A DNA stretch of 64,000 bases from Brevipalpus yothersi (taxonomy: Eukaryota > Arthropoda > Arachnida > Trombidiformes > Tenuipalpidae), in NCBI GenBank assembly GCA_003956705.1, contig QZCP01000163.1, positions 27,775-91,774 of the forward strand. The letters run 5' to 3'. Under the pieces are notes generated by a model. That model made no database searches and had not been told where the DNA came from. It was given only the letters and a program-made list of their open reading frames with translations. Made by a program: the position numbers and the translations under genes. Positions 47,486-58,217 of the stretch are shown piece after piece; the first letter of the stretch is position 1; each line of letters starts with the position of its first letter.

Positions 47486-49218
47486 CTAAAAATGAATCAA
47501 ATTAACATGGAGAAGCTCTTCGATTGCATAATCATCGTCATCAGCGTCATCACCACTGTCATCATCATCCTCATCATTATTATCCTCATCCTCTTCATCC
47601 TCTTCATTCTCCTCATCCTCCTCATCCTTCTCATCCTTCTCATCCTTCTCATCCTTCTCATCCTTCTCATCCTTCTCATCCTTCTCATCCTCCTCATCAT
47701 CCTCATCATCCTTCTCATCCTCCTCATCATCCTCATCATCCTCATCATCATTATCATCATCGTCATTTTTAATCATACCTCTTCTTTTGGCATAATCAAA
47801 TATGAAGCCATGTTGGCGTTCCACTATGATTCTAAAGAATTTGATCTTTGGAAACGTATTTGTAATAGTGGTGAAACCGAAATCGTTTAGTTCTGGGTAC
47901 TCTGGACAGTGTTGACGGTGTTCGATTGACATGAGGAAACAACTTGCTCGTTCAAAGTAAAAACCAAGTACTCTACCATCATCAGTAGGAAAGTTTTGGT
48001 TCTCGAGGTCCTTCTTGAAATTATGGACTCTACGTTCAATATCTTCCCGATTAAAATCTGGTTTCTTGATTTTAAGTGTAGCAGATTTGACATCTTTCCC
48101 AGCGAAAGCAATGCTGATAGCATTTGATCGTCGAAGGCCTTGGAATCTTGAGTTATTATACAAGAAGGTTGAGTGACACACCATTCCACCAGATATATCG
48201 AAAGAAGAGCTGGACACAAGGTGTTTAAAGGCTTTCACATACTCATTGAAATAAAAAATATGTTTTTCATTGCTCAAAATGATCAATGATTTGATTGGAA
48301 ATTCAGGATCGTTCAGGATTGGCCTCGGCTTCTTGATACGTGACCAGTCGGTGATAATTACTTTGTAATTAGATGTGTGATTCAAGTGAAAACCTTCTAG
48401 GAATCTTCTGTAAAAGAAAAAGCTAGCCTCAAGAGGCAAAGACTCGAATAGCTCTGGAGTATTAAGATGTTTATCTAGAGCTCTATGAATCGCCTCCTCA
48501 GTTTTCAAATATGATGGTAAACGAAATTTGTCACATCGATAGAGGATCACAGTTGGGTGTTTTGGTGAAATTGATTCCTTCGGTGTCAATATTTTGATCA
48601 TATATTTGCAACGGTCCATTTCATCATAATCAAAGTTCATCAAAGATAAGGTAGGAATGCCTCTCATATCTTTCGTGAAAAAGTCTTTCAAAAATCTGTT
48701 CGGATCATTAGTGGTGGACAGCTGAAAGGTACGTGATTGCCAAAACAAACAATACTCCCTACGAGTTATTTCCCGAACAAAAGGATGCATCCAGAATGAC
48801 CATCCGAGATTCTTCTCACTGTTAAGAGAAAATGTAAGGTAAACTCGAATGACAGCAATCAGTCAAAGAGCAAAACTCACCGAAGAGCATTGAGTTTGAA
48901 TCTCAAATCTTTATATTCCAGGTAACAACTATCGATTAATGGACATTCTCTCAGTAAACGGGCAGCCTCCTCACGACATTCACTGAATGCTTGGCCAAAA
49001 TAATACACATCAATGGGTGATAAATATTTGAGCACATTTTGAACGATATGAGGCTGCATCAGAGCGATGCTCATGGCTGAACGCTGTAAGAGACAAAGAA
49101 AATTGATTTACATAACACCTCAAAGGAACAGAGAAACCAACTGACGGAGTGCTCTTACCGCCCGTTTAGCAGATGCTCTCTGTGCAATCCGTTGAGAAAA
49201 CCTCCTTTTACGCTCCAT
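47486..49218 (-). CDS. FB15, group-2 F-box-like protein with acidic repeat expansion (531 aa)
   Basis: Exons are 49159..49218, 48881..49083 and 47486..48818; introns are 75 and 62 nt. Exon 1: MERKRRFSQRIAQRASAKRA. F-box: PHIVQNVLKYLSPIDVYYF. The C-domain follows FB11 closely: YCLFWQSRTFQLS, SPKHPTVILYR, GFHLNHTSNYKVIITDWS, ISIAFAGKDVKSATL, TDDGRVLGFYFERAS. Where FB11 has NDNDDDYE, FB15 carries about 75 Asp/Glu/Lys residues, including about seven DEK triplets, then rejoins LHVNLIHF. The frame is kept throughout. Both starts intact. No shared promoter motif seen. Confidence 0.86.
47537..47766 (-). repeat. Coding minisatellite, GATGAGAAG-type units
   Basis: Tandem 9-nt units (plus strand CATCCTTCT, purest at about 47622-47690) flanked by GAT/GAG-rich triplets, all in the FB15 frame and encoding (Asp-Glu-Lys)n and acidic runs. 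Confidence 0.9.
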
Positions 49219-50061
49219 TCAGAAGATTGAGATGATGTGAGAGAATACAACAAAGTACCAATAACACAAGAATATGAGACAAAAATTAAGATTTGAATGG
49301 GTCGGAAGTGAACAATAAAGATTGTCACATGAATGATGAAATACAAGAGTGAGAATCAAGTCATTAACACACAGCTACTGTGCTCAGCTCCGTGAGCTGT
49401 GCTCAAAGAGTAAGTACATTACTCTTTGGCTGTGCTCATCAAGTAACGTTTTCAGACCGGGAAAATTTAAACAGCTTCGGTGGTGAGTGTAACGGATATT
49501 CATGATACACTGTATTTCATGATGGTCTCTCAAATTTTTTCAAACTTTATGGAGTGAGCGTTTAGTTTGGTAGACTTTTTAATTTAGATGATCTTTATTG
49601 AAATTGATTCCTTGTTCGAGTCTCAGTACAGACTCTTGTTCTATTTTAACAAGCTGGGGGCTTGAAAAAACGAAAAAGAAACCTTAGTGACATAGAGAAA
49701 AGAAGCCTTCTTGACATTAATTGACATCTAGGAGTATCGAAAGATAGATCATTAACAACTTGGTAGAGAAAAGTCCAAAAGTTTAGATAGGAACAATAAT
49801 AAGTATAGCATAAAAAAAGTTTGACAAAAAGTTTTTCAGATCATCTGAGCCCAATTGTGAGAACAAGTATCATAACCTAGACAGAGAGAAATCCGAAGAT
49901 ATTCGTCCAAAAAATAGTCATTGGGAAATTTGACAAAAAAAGAGAAAGAAAAAAAGCAATCCGGATGTATTATTATTAATACAATAGATTCGTAAGAATC
50001 CACCGGTAAATGCAAGAGGAAAATCCGAAGAACTATCCTCACTCTGTGACCAGACAAGAAA
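49219..50061. other. FB15 upstream region with hairpins
   Basis: A perfect inverted repeat, CAAAGAGTAA (49404-49413) and TTACTCTTTG (49419-49428), follows a smaller one (CAGCTC cgt GAGCTG). From 49500 the DNA is the group-2 upstream block shared with 42360-42840. No gene. Confidence 0.55.
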
Positions 50062-51509
50062 CTAAATGTGAATCAAATGAATATGAAGAGGCTCAATCAG
50101 GTATTCATATTCGTTTGCATCTTTGTCTTCATTGAAAATATATTCATGACTGACTTCTGGATGAATTCGGAAAAATTTGATAGATGGGAAAGTTTTTGAT
50201 ATAATGTCAAATGCAAACTCATCTGGCTGGTAACTTTTGCAGTGCACTATTTCTTCAAAATAGAAACCAAGAACTCTGCCATCATCGATAGGAAGAGATT
50301 GACTTTCCAGCTCTTTCTTGAACTCACAGGCTTTACGATCAACAACTTCTCGATTTATATCACCATTGATTTTGAACGTAGCAGATCTGATATCTTTCCC
50401 AGCGAAAGCAATGCTGATGGCCTCTATTTCACGAAGGCCTTTGAATTTTCCATCATTATACATGAGGCGGGAATGTTGACAAAACATTCCTCCAGATACA
50501 TCAAAAGAAGAGTCAGACACAAGGCCCCGGGATGCTTTTCTGTAACAGTCCATGTTATCAAGCCGAAAGTCACCCATACAGTAACCTTCAGTTGTTAGAA
50601 GTATCAATGATTTGACGGGAAAATCTGGGTCATCATCAATTGGCTTCAGGTTTTTGGGATCTGACAAGTCAGTTACAATCACCTTGTAATTTGATTTGTA
50701 TCGATTCAAATGAAAACCTTCGATAAAGTTTTTATATGACATTCTGTCGTCAGGCAAAAGTTCAAACAGTTTCGGTGTATTGAAATGCCCGTTGAGTCCC
50801 TCATAGGTCTCATGCAGAGATTCTTCAGTCAATCCACGGTCCACGTAGGAACATGTATCTATGGTCAAGGTTGGATTAGTTGGTGAGATTGATTTGCTCA
50901 TGTCTCCAAAATTACTGAAAGTCATCAAAGAGAGACTAGGAATACACTTCATCATATTTTTCTGGAAAAAATCTTTTAGATGTTCCCTCGCCTCAGGACG
51001 TAGTGATAGCTGAAAATCACGTGCTTTCCAAAAGAACCAGACATCCTTTTGAGACATTTGCTTGAAAGCAGGAGTTTCCATGACTTGATGTTTCTTCTCC
51101 CTGTCAGAAAAAAGTTTCGGTGTAACAAAGAATAGAAATTCTAGCTGGGCAAAATTCACCTTATAAACTCCAATTTGGGCATCATATCTCCTCCATTTAA
51201 GTAACAATCATCAACAAGTGGACATTCTTTGAGCAATTGGAGAGCTTCCTCTTGCATTGGACAGGAATCATGGGTCAGATTGAGCAAATCAAATGGTTTC
51301 AAAGAGCTGAGCACATTCTGTATAATAAGGGGCTGCATCAAGGCTGTTTTCATGGCTAAACGCTGAATAAATGAAAAAATCAATCAATAAAGACCACGTG
51401 TTGAGGGAAGAAAAGATGAATTGGCGAAGATTGAAAACACTCTTACCCCTCGTTTAGCTACTGATGATTTTCGGACAATTTGTTGAGAAGATCTCCTTTT
51501 TCTCTCCAT
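50062..51509 (-). CDS. FB16, divergent group-2 F-box-like protein (434 aa)
   Basis: Exons are 51447..51509 (21 codons), 51160..51362 and 50062..51100; introns are 84 and 59 nt. Exon 1: MERKRRSSQQIVRKSS then VAKRG. The F-box is the most divergent in the array: PLIIQNVLSSLKPFDLLNL followed by THDSCPMQEEALQLL, without the usual FGxAFxEW. C-domain: WFFWKARDFQLSLRPEA, GFHLNRYKSNYKVIVTDL, ISIAFAGKDIRSATF, IDDGRVLGFYFEEI, LHIHLIHI. A group-1-style promoter motif is partly kept (51678-51690, 51730-51737). Its tail is the donor type for the chimera at 35.2 kb. Confidence 0.85.
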
Positions 51510-52057
51510 TTCAAGGGTCAAGATGAAGGCAATACACACAACAAAACATCAAGAGATTCTCATGAAGAGAAATTGATTTGATTATCAGGATACAGAAAGA
51601 AATTTAAAGACTTTTTATCGCAAAATAGATGATGAAATATCAAGAAGAACGATGATTGGCCAGAAAAAAGTTCAAAAGCTCAAGTGGCGCTCATCAAGAG
51701 ATGAACTTTCATAAACCTGATCCTTAAGAGCGGGAGAGACTTTTGATAAATTATAATGGTATATAGTTTGAAACGTTCGTGTGAAAGAAGTTTCTACAAT
51801 AGAGAATATCTAAAGTTCCTCCCTGAAAGTAAGAAATCTCCTGAATATGAGTTTTTGAGCACCATCTCATAGGAGCTGATGATCGTTTTCAGAATAGATT
51901 TCAAAATTTTTTCTGGAGCAATTATGATCTGACCAGAATGGGTAAAATAAGCAGGACATCAGCACAATTGAAAAAGCTGTGTCGGAAGAGATATAATATT
52001 TTATTGTAAACAGTATTCAGCTAATGGGTATTGATCTTATCCGAAGCTTTGCTAGCT
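51510..52057 (-). promoter_or_regulatory. FB16 upstream motif and spacer
   Basis: GCTCAAGTGGCGC at 51678-51690 and GCGGGAGA at 51730-51737. Beyond 51760 nothing is recognised. Confidence 0.5.
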
Positions 52058-52396
52058 TTAAGAAAAATATGAGTTTCCAGATCTTTTTGGTGAGCCAAAA
52101 ACCTTACGATCTTTGAACATAAACATTTGTGTGTTTGACTGAAAATCTCCAAAGTTCGAGATATATCTTCCTTCACTGAACAGTGAGTTCCTAATTATTT
52201 TCGATTTCATCCGTTTTAATGTTAATACAAAGCAATATACTGTACTAATCAAAACATTTTTTGCATGGTCATAGCTATGGCGAATTGAATCAAATTTTTT
52301 GTGAAGTAATCCGAGTGATTGAGAGTAACTAGTAAAAATATAAACTTGCTTCTTCTTTTCAGTCAATTCCTCATGTTTTTCCTCTCTGTCACTCAT
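52058..52396 (-). other. Unassigned open frame (112 codons)
   Basis: Opens MSDREEKHEELTEKKKQVY. The start resembles the beginning of family exon 3 (acceptor-like GTGACAG then AGAGGAAAAACATGAGG, compare REKKHQVMET in FB16), but the rest does not match the C-domain and no F-box exon adjoins it. It could be a strongly diverged relic or chance. Confidence 0.3.
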
Positions 52397-52570
52397 TAAA
52401 GGTAATAATATGAGTTTGATTCTAATTCATTGATTGTATTGGTTCATTGATTGAGATAGTAATGACACCTTGAAATTTTCGGTAAAATGTTTAATGGAAG
52501 AAATTCAATGCTCAAGTGAATAGAATTTGCAAAACTTCTATCTTTGTTCATTCGTTGGAGGATTTTTATC

Positions 52571-52760
52571 TCAAATTTGAGCTAGATGAATGCGTAAAGA
52601 TAAGTGACCTAGTTCTATCGATCGTAAGTAGACTCCAGTGAACTTTTCCCTTGGATATATCATAGTATTCAGGCGAACACATTCTTTCGAAAATGGATAC
52701 AATTTTTTGGTGAAATTTTCGAAAATAAACTTCCAGTAAGTTTGTATTTCTTCTCTCAAA
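52571..52760 (-). pseudogene. Group-3 exon-3 tail relic
   Basis: Read leftward: MIYPREKFTGVYL, IELGHLSLRIHLAQI and stop, matching the FB10 ending IYPRVKFIRV ... AIRIHLIRI. No other part of a gene is attached. Confidence 0.6.
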
Positions 52761-52856
52761 TCTCATTGCCATAAATGAATCATCAACTTGGCTTCCTCCA
52801 AAACAATCAAATCATTTAACGAAAGACTGACGTGAATATACTGTTCATAGAACTCG

Positions 52857-52959
52857 GTTTAGACATGTTCTCAACTTTTCTCTTGAGAACTGATCGAAGA
52901 GCTCAAAATTCAGCTGCTTCGTCAGCATTTGGCTGAGAATTTTGTCGCTTACAGCTCAT
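52857..52959 (-). pseudogene. Group-3 exon-1 relic
   Basis: ATG at 52959 (MSCKRQNSQPNADEAAEF), then a TGA; matches FB1 exon 1. No exon 2 follows. Confidence 0.65.
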
Positions 52960-54163
52960 AGGGGAGTATTCCTGTATTGAATAGCAAAATACAAATTGGA
53001 AACGATGAGAGCTGGTTGAGTTATTGGGGAGACAATTTCGGAGCTGCAATGCGTGAAGATGATGAGTTTTATTTACAGATATCGATCTTGAAAAAAATGC
53101 TAGAAAAATGATTTCACCTCATTAAAAATTTATGGATCTTGATTTTTTCAAGAATATTCTGAAAAAAATGAAATGAGATGATTCAAGTCATGAGGGAAAA
53201 CAATAGGAGCTTACAATTTGTCGAGGGATCAGCTGATGTTCTTCTCGCCGAAAACTATTCAATTCGAATCATGTGAGGGCGGAAGAGAAGAGTGCAATGA
53301 AATTCTTAACCGATAAACCAGCTAGAAGAGCCTCATCCATATTGATTAATAATTGATTGCGAACGACAAGAAGAGCAATGCAGCAATACAGGACTTGTGA
53401 AAGAGTTCTTCAGATTATCAGAACATGATTGAGAGGAGAACGCATTTCCAACCTAATGAAGAGAAGAGTGTAAAAGTGTTTAGCAGAGAAATATTTTGGA
53501 CAAAGAGAGATTAAAACGTTGTAGAAGGACAAAGTATTGTACTTTTCGTATATTGTAGCGCATTGACAGGAATTTGGTCGATGAATGAAAAAAGGCGATC
53601 CAAAAATGACATTTTTGCTCTGTAACCGATCTGAGTATGAATCGAATGTATCTTCTACGGAAAGAAAACAGAAGAGATTGGATGAATTTTTCTCCAAGCT
53701 CGAGGAATGATTTTCGTTCGAGAACATCTCGCTCATGAAATGTGCACAGAATCAACATGTTCATGATTATTGTGCACTTTAGTGTGATTAATTTGGAGAT
53801 GGAAGAATCGTATCAGACATAAACTAGGATCCAGTAGCAAGACACAGAACCCAAAATTGTAAGTGCATCAAGAGAGGACTTAAATCATTCCAAAATGTGT
53901 ACAAAAACTCTCAATCTCACAAAACTATCCCATGAGAAGAAGTTGAGGAGTGCATGAAGTTGCGCTCTATCGAGAATAGTTTATTTCACCGTAAACTCTG
54001 AATAGGGAGACGATCTTTGTCGATAGATGAAAATTCATTTGTTACATCAATGAGAGGGAGAGAAGAAGTGATACAAATGTACATCAATGTATTAATGCCC
54101 AGAGATTTGTCTGGTATCATCTCAAGCTGCACATGGTATTTTCAAGAATGATCAGAGCAAATA
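52960..54163. other. Duplicated intergenic blocks and FB17 3' flank
   Basis: 52970-53800 repeats the 16900-17600 and 36611-37730 blocks; 53820-54163 is the group-1 3' flank. Two overlapping open frames (53410-53736, 53480-53764) are in different frames from their copies at 1647 and 57146. No gene. Confidence 0.55.
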
Positions 54164-55469
54164 CTAAATTCGAATCAAATGAATACCTAGAGGGTAATGT
54201 GAACTCTCGAATCTTTTTTTATTCTCTAATTTCATATTCATTGAGTAACTACTAACATCTGATTCGAATCTAATGAATTTTATGGATGGGAAGAGCCTGG
54301 AGATTATAGAAAAAGAAACATCATCCTCCCATCCAGATCTTTTCCCATGATAAAAACCGATAACTCTGCCATCATTCACAGAGAAACCTTCGCTATCAAG
54401 CCTCTTTTTGAAATCGCGAGCTTCTCTTACAACACCCTCTCGTTTAAGAGGACAATCACTGACATTTACTAAATGTAAAGCAGACTTGATATCTTTTCCA
54501 CAGAAAGCAATGCTTATGCCTTTCGATTCCCGAAAACCCTTGAATCTCGGGTCATGATACAATAAATGTGGCGACAACAATCTTGTAGCAGATATTACAT
54601 AAGGAGAAGAGTTAGAAGGAAAAATCTGCTCGATGTCCTTGAAAACTGATTTAAAAGCAGACCTGCCTTTCCTCCCATCCATTCTGAAATAAGAGTTGGT
54701 CAACAGGACGATAGATTTTATCGGAAAATCGGGATCATTGGTGATTGGTCTCGGACTTTCAGGATCTGACCAGTCGGTGATGATGACTTTGTGATTAGAA
54801 GTGTACCGATTCAAGTGGAAACCTTCAACATACCTATCATAATCCTTACTTGCCCATGTAAGAGGAAAACATTCAAATAGCTTCGGAGTATCGAAATGTC
54901 TATCGAGCTTCCTATAGATCTGGACCTTGAAGTCAATATCAACTTTAAATTCTCGGTTGTTATAAAATCTTCCTTTGTGATAGTCATTGATGACTACTGT
55001 TGGATTATTAGGTGATAAAGATAAGATTGCACGGTGGAATCGACTGAACCACATGAAAGAAAAACTAGGAATACATCTCATATCTTTGCTGAAAAAATCT
55101 TTCAAATATTCTTTAACATCAGGATCCACTGACGTATGGAAAGTGCCTGCTCGCCAAAAAAACCAATTGACGGACATTTCTTTGAAAGCATGAGTTTCTA
55201 AGATTTCAGGCTTTGTTTCTCTATCATGAGAAGATTTGATTCAGTATAAAACAATCCCAAGAATGGAAAGAAACTGACCTGACAAATCGCAATTCTTCAT
55301 CCATATTTTTACAATCCAAGTAGCAATCATCAATTGGAGGACACTTTGCCAGAAAATCAATAGCCTCACCCAATTGACCTAAGGCTTGACCAAAATTGTA
55401 AGCATCAATTGGTTGAAGATATCTCAACACATTTCGGATTATGGAAGGTTGCTTCAAGGCAATGTCCAT
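54164..55469 (-). CDS. FB17, group-1 F-box-like protein (415 aa from exon 2)
   Basis: Exons are 55279..55469 and 54164..55220; the intron is 58 nt (acceptor GATAG). F-box: PSIIRNVLRYLQPIDAYNF. C-domain: WFFWRAGTFHTSVDPDV, GFHLNRYTSNHKVIITDW, ISIAFCGKDIKSA, VNDGRVIGFYHGKRSGW, LGIHLIRI. The first exon (55541-55600) begins TTG and contains TAA at codon 8, so it is not coding. The exon-2 ATG in GCC-ATGG context is the likely start. Resembles FB4 most. The promoter motif is intact except for an insertion of about 15 bp between its halves. Confidence 0.82.
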
Positions 55470-55540
55470 GGCTGGACACTGGGAAAGACAAAAATTTAAT
55501 CAGATCGCATTTTAGTGGGGCAAAAGTCATATTCTCTTAC

Positions 55541-55600
55541 CTCTTGTTTAGCTGATGATTCCTGGCCAATCTGTTCTTAGGATCTCCTTTTCCGTTTCAA
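55541..55600 (-). other. FB17 first exon, non-coding
   Basis: TTG replaces ATG and a TAA follows AGATCC; the GTAAGA donor is kept. Confidence 0.55.
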
Positions 55601-56440
55601 TCTAAAGAATTTGTATTCGCAAAAATATCACTGGATTAATCAACAAAGTTTGAAGTTTGTCAGATTTCAGTTCGAAAAAGTAAGAAACAAACTTCTAACA
55701 AAAAATCTATCGAGACAAAGACGAAATACGAGGAAGTTGAATGCAGTAAAAAGCGGAAGTGGCGCTCATTAACAAGCGTAAGTTGTAAGTGATCTGCTCT
55801 GAGAGAGCGGGAAAAAAATTTGCTAAAATTAAAAAGAATTTCGTTTCGAAGTTTCAAATAAAAAAATGATAAAGTTCTTCACTTGCTTGCTTTCCAGAAG
55901 AAGTGATCTCACACAAGAACATGAAATCATTTTCTTCTTTACTCAATATGAACAAGTTGAAAAAGCTGAACAGATAAAGTAGGCTAAAATCGTTTTGATC
56001 GCTGCTTTTGCATTGGGTTTTTACAATTGGTAAGGACAAACGTTCTAAGTTATCCCAATTATTGTTCCATTTATGGAACGATCATATAATAGTGGAAGTG
56101 CGATTTTTCAGAACTGTGTGATTACTCCAATTCAATTTTTTGGATTTCTTTTCCGTGAAAAGGCCAGAAAATCTATAAATTTGATCGAAACATAAATATA
56201 TAAACACTAAAAGGGACATTATTTTTTAGAAATATTAAATAAGGAAGGTTTAATATCATTTCTAACTTTCTTGGTATTCCAATATCAATGAAAGGGATCA
56301 AAATGAGTATGTTGGGTGATAACCATTCAAAGAAATGAAGTTCTATACTATACTATCCCATTCTCCTAGAACTATTTTCGATGCATTCTCGAGTGATGAG
56401 AATCAAGAGATACCATGATATTAACAAAATGTTTAGTTGT
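55601..56440 (-). promoter_or_regulatory. FB17 promoter motif and spacer
   Basis: GCGGAAGTGGCGC at 55753-55765, an extra AACAAGCGTAAGTTG-like stretch, GCGGGAAA at 55807-55814. 55840-56410 is collinear with 35850-36430. Confidence 0.65.
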
Positions 56441-56660
56441 TATATCGGTTATTAGATGAAAGTAAGCAATCGTGAATGTCAAATTCGGATCAGATGTAAG
56501 CGAATTATTTGCGAACCAATTCCGATCTGTCGTAACTTCACTCTGGCGAACTTGACTTGTGGAAACATTTCTTGGACAATCTCCCAAGAGCGAGCAAGAC
56601 CATCCTCGAGAGCGTTCAAACTGAAGCCCGAAACTCTTCGAACATCAACCAAATTCGAAT
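56441..56660 (-). pseudogene. Group-3 exon-3 tail relic
   Basis: Read leftward it covers the SLNALEDGLARSWEIVQEMF-like region to the end, with a deletion before it and the family stop lost. Same type as the relic at 13690. Confidence 0.65.
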
Positions 56661-58217
56661 CACGGGAGCTTACTTGAGGACTTATAAATGAGCGTGTTTG
56701 TATCTAAGTCGAGAGACAATTTCGGAGCTGCAATTAGTGGAGGTGGTAAGTTATATTTACAGATATCGATCTTGGAAAGAATGCTAGAAAAATGCATCCA
56801 TTCCTTAAAAAACGTATGGGTATCGATTTTTTGACAAATATTCCAGGAAAAAATTTAATGAGATGTTTAAGTCACGAGGGAAAATAATAGGAGCTTACAA
56901 TTTGTTCAGGGATCAGCTGACGTTCTTTTCGCTGAAAATTACTCAATTCGGATCATGTGAGGAAGAGGAAAGTCGAATGAAATTTTGACAGACTAAATCA
57001 GCTATAAGAGCCCCCTCCATATTGATTATTGTGAACGTTGGAAAGAAATTAGAGGCAAACAATAAAAGAAAATTTTTCAAGTTTAGGTTAAAACAACCAA
57101 AGCAATCCAGCAATAAGAAGGCTTGTGAAAAAGTTTTTTAGATTATCAAAGCATGATTGAGAGGAGAACGCATTTCAAATCTAACGCAAAGAGGAGTCTA
57201 GAGGTGCTTAGCTGAGAAATATCTGGGACAAAGAGAGAGCAAAACGTTGTAGATGGAAAAAGTATCGTATTTTCAGTGAACTGCAGCGTATTGATAGATA
57301 TTTTGATCGATGGATAAAATAAGGCGACCCAGAAATGACATCTCTGCTCTGTGACCGATCTAAAAACTGACAACTTTGTGAGTATGAATGTACATGAATG
57401 AATGAACATGTACATGTATCTCCCTACGAAAAGAAAACAGAAGAGATTGGATGAATTTTTCTCCAAGCTTGAGGAACAATTTTCTTTTCTTCCAAAAACA
57501 TCTCGCTCATGAAATGTGCAAAGAATTAACATGCTCATGATTGATGGATATCGATTCGAAGAATTTATTTAATATTCTGGCGATCAGCACCAGAGTATTA
57601 GATGATAAAAATCTTTCAAATGAAAAAGAGAACGTTTTGATAACTGTTCATAGTGCAACTGATGCTCTAGGCTCTCGCTTTTTATCTTTCTTCTATTCTT
57701 TTCATCTCCTCCCGAAGAAAAACAAAAGAGAGTGAATGAGTTTTTCTCCAAGCTTGATTTGAGGAGTAATTTTCACCCAAAAACATTTCACTCATAGCGT
57801 ATGCAAAGAATCAACATACTCGTGATTGCTCTACACTTTAATGGGATTAATTTGAAGATGGAATAATTGTATCAGACTGAAACTAGGGTCCAGTAACAAG
57901 AAACAGAGCCTGAAACTGTGAGCATCAAGAGAGAACTTGTTTCAAAATGTGTGGGAAAACTCTCGAACTCAAAAAAGTATCACAAGAGAAGAAGTTGAGG
58001 AATGTGTGAAGTTGGATTCCATCAAGTTTATTCCATCGTAAGCGTTGAATAGAGAAACAAACTCGATCTTTGTCGGTAAATGAAAATTTATCTGTTACAT
58101 CAGTGAGAGGGAAGAGAAAGAGTGATACAAATATATATCAATGTATTAGTGCCTTGAGATTTCTCTCGAAACTCGTTAATTTGCGAATGGTATTGTAGAG
58201 AACAATTGAAGCAAATA
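56661..58217. other. Duplicated intergenic blocks and FB18 3' flank
   Basis: 56700-57540 repeats the block at 950-1860; 57700-57885 partly repeats it again; 57885-58217 is the group-1 3' flank, whose last part matches 25030-25193 almost base for base. No gene. Confidence 0.55.

Noticed and set aside
47492..47890. Plus-strand frame encoding a long Leu/Ile-rich, membrane-like protein
   Set aside because: It is the antisense of the FB15 acidic repeat: codons for Asp/Glu/Lys read backwards give Leu/Ile/Phe. No independent evidence of a gene.
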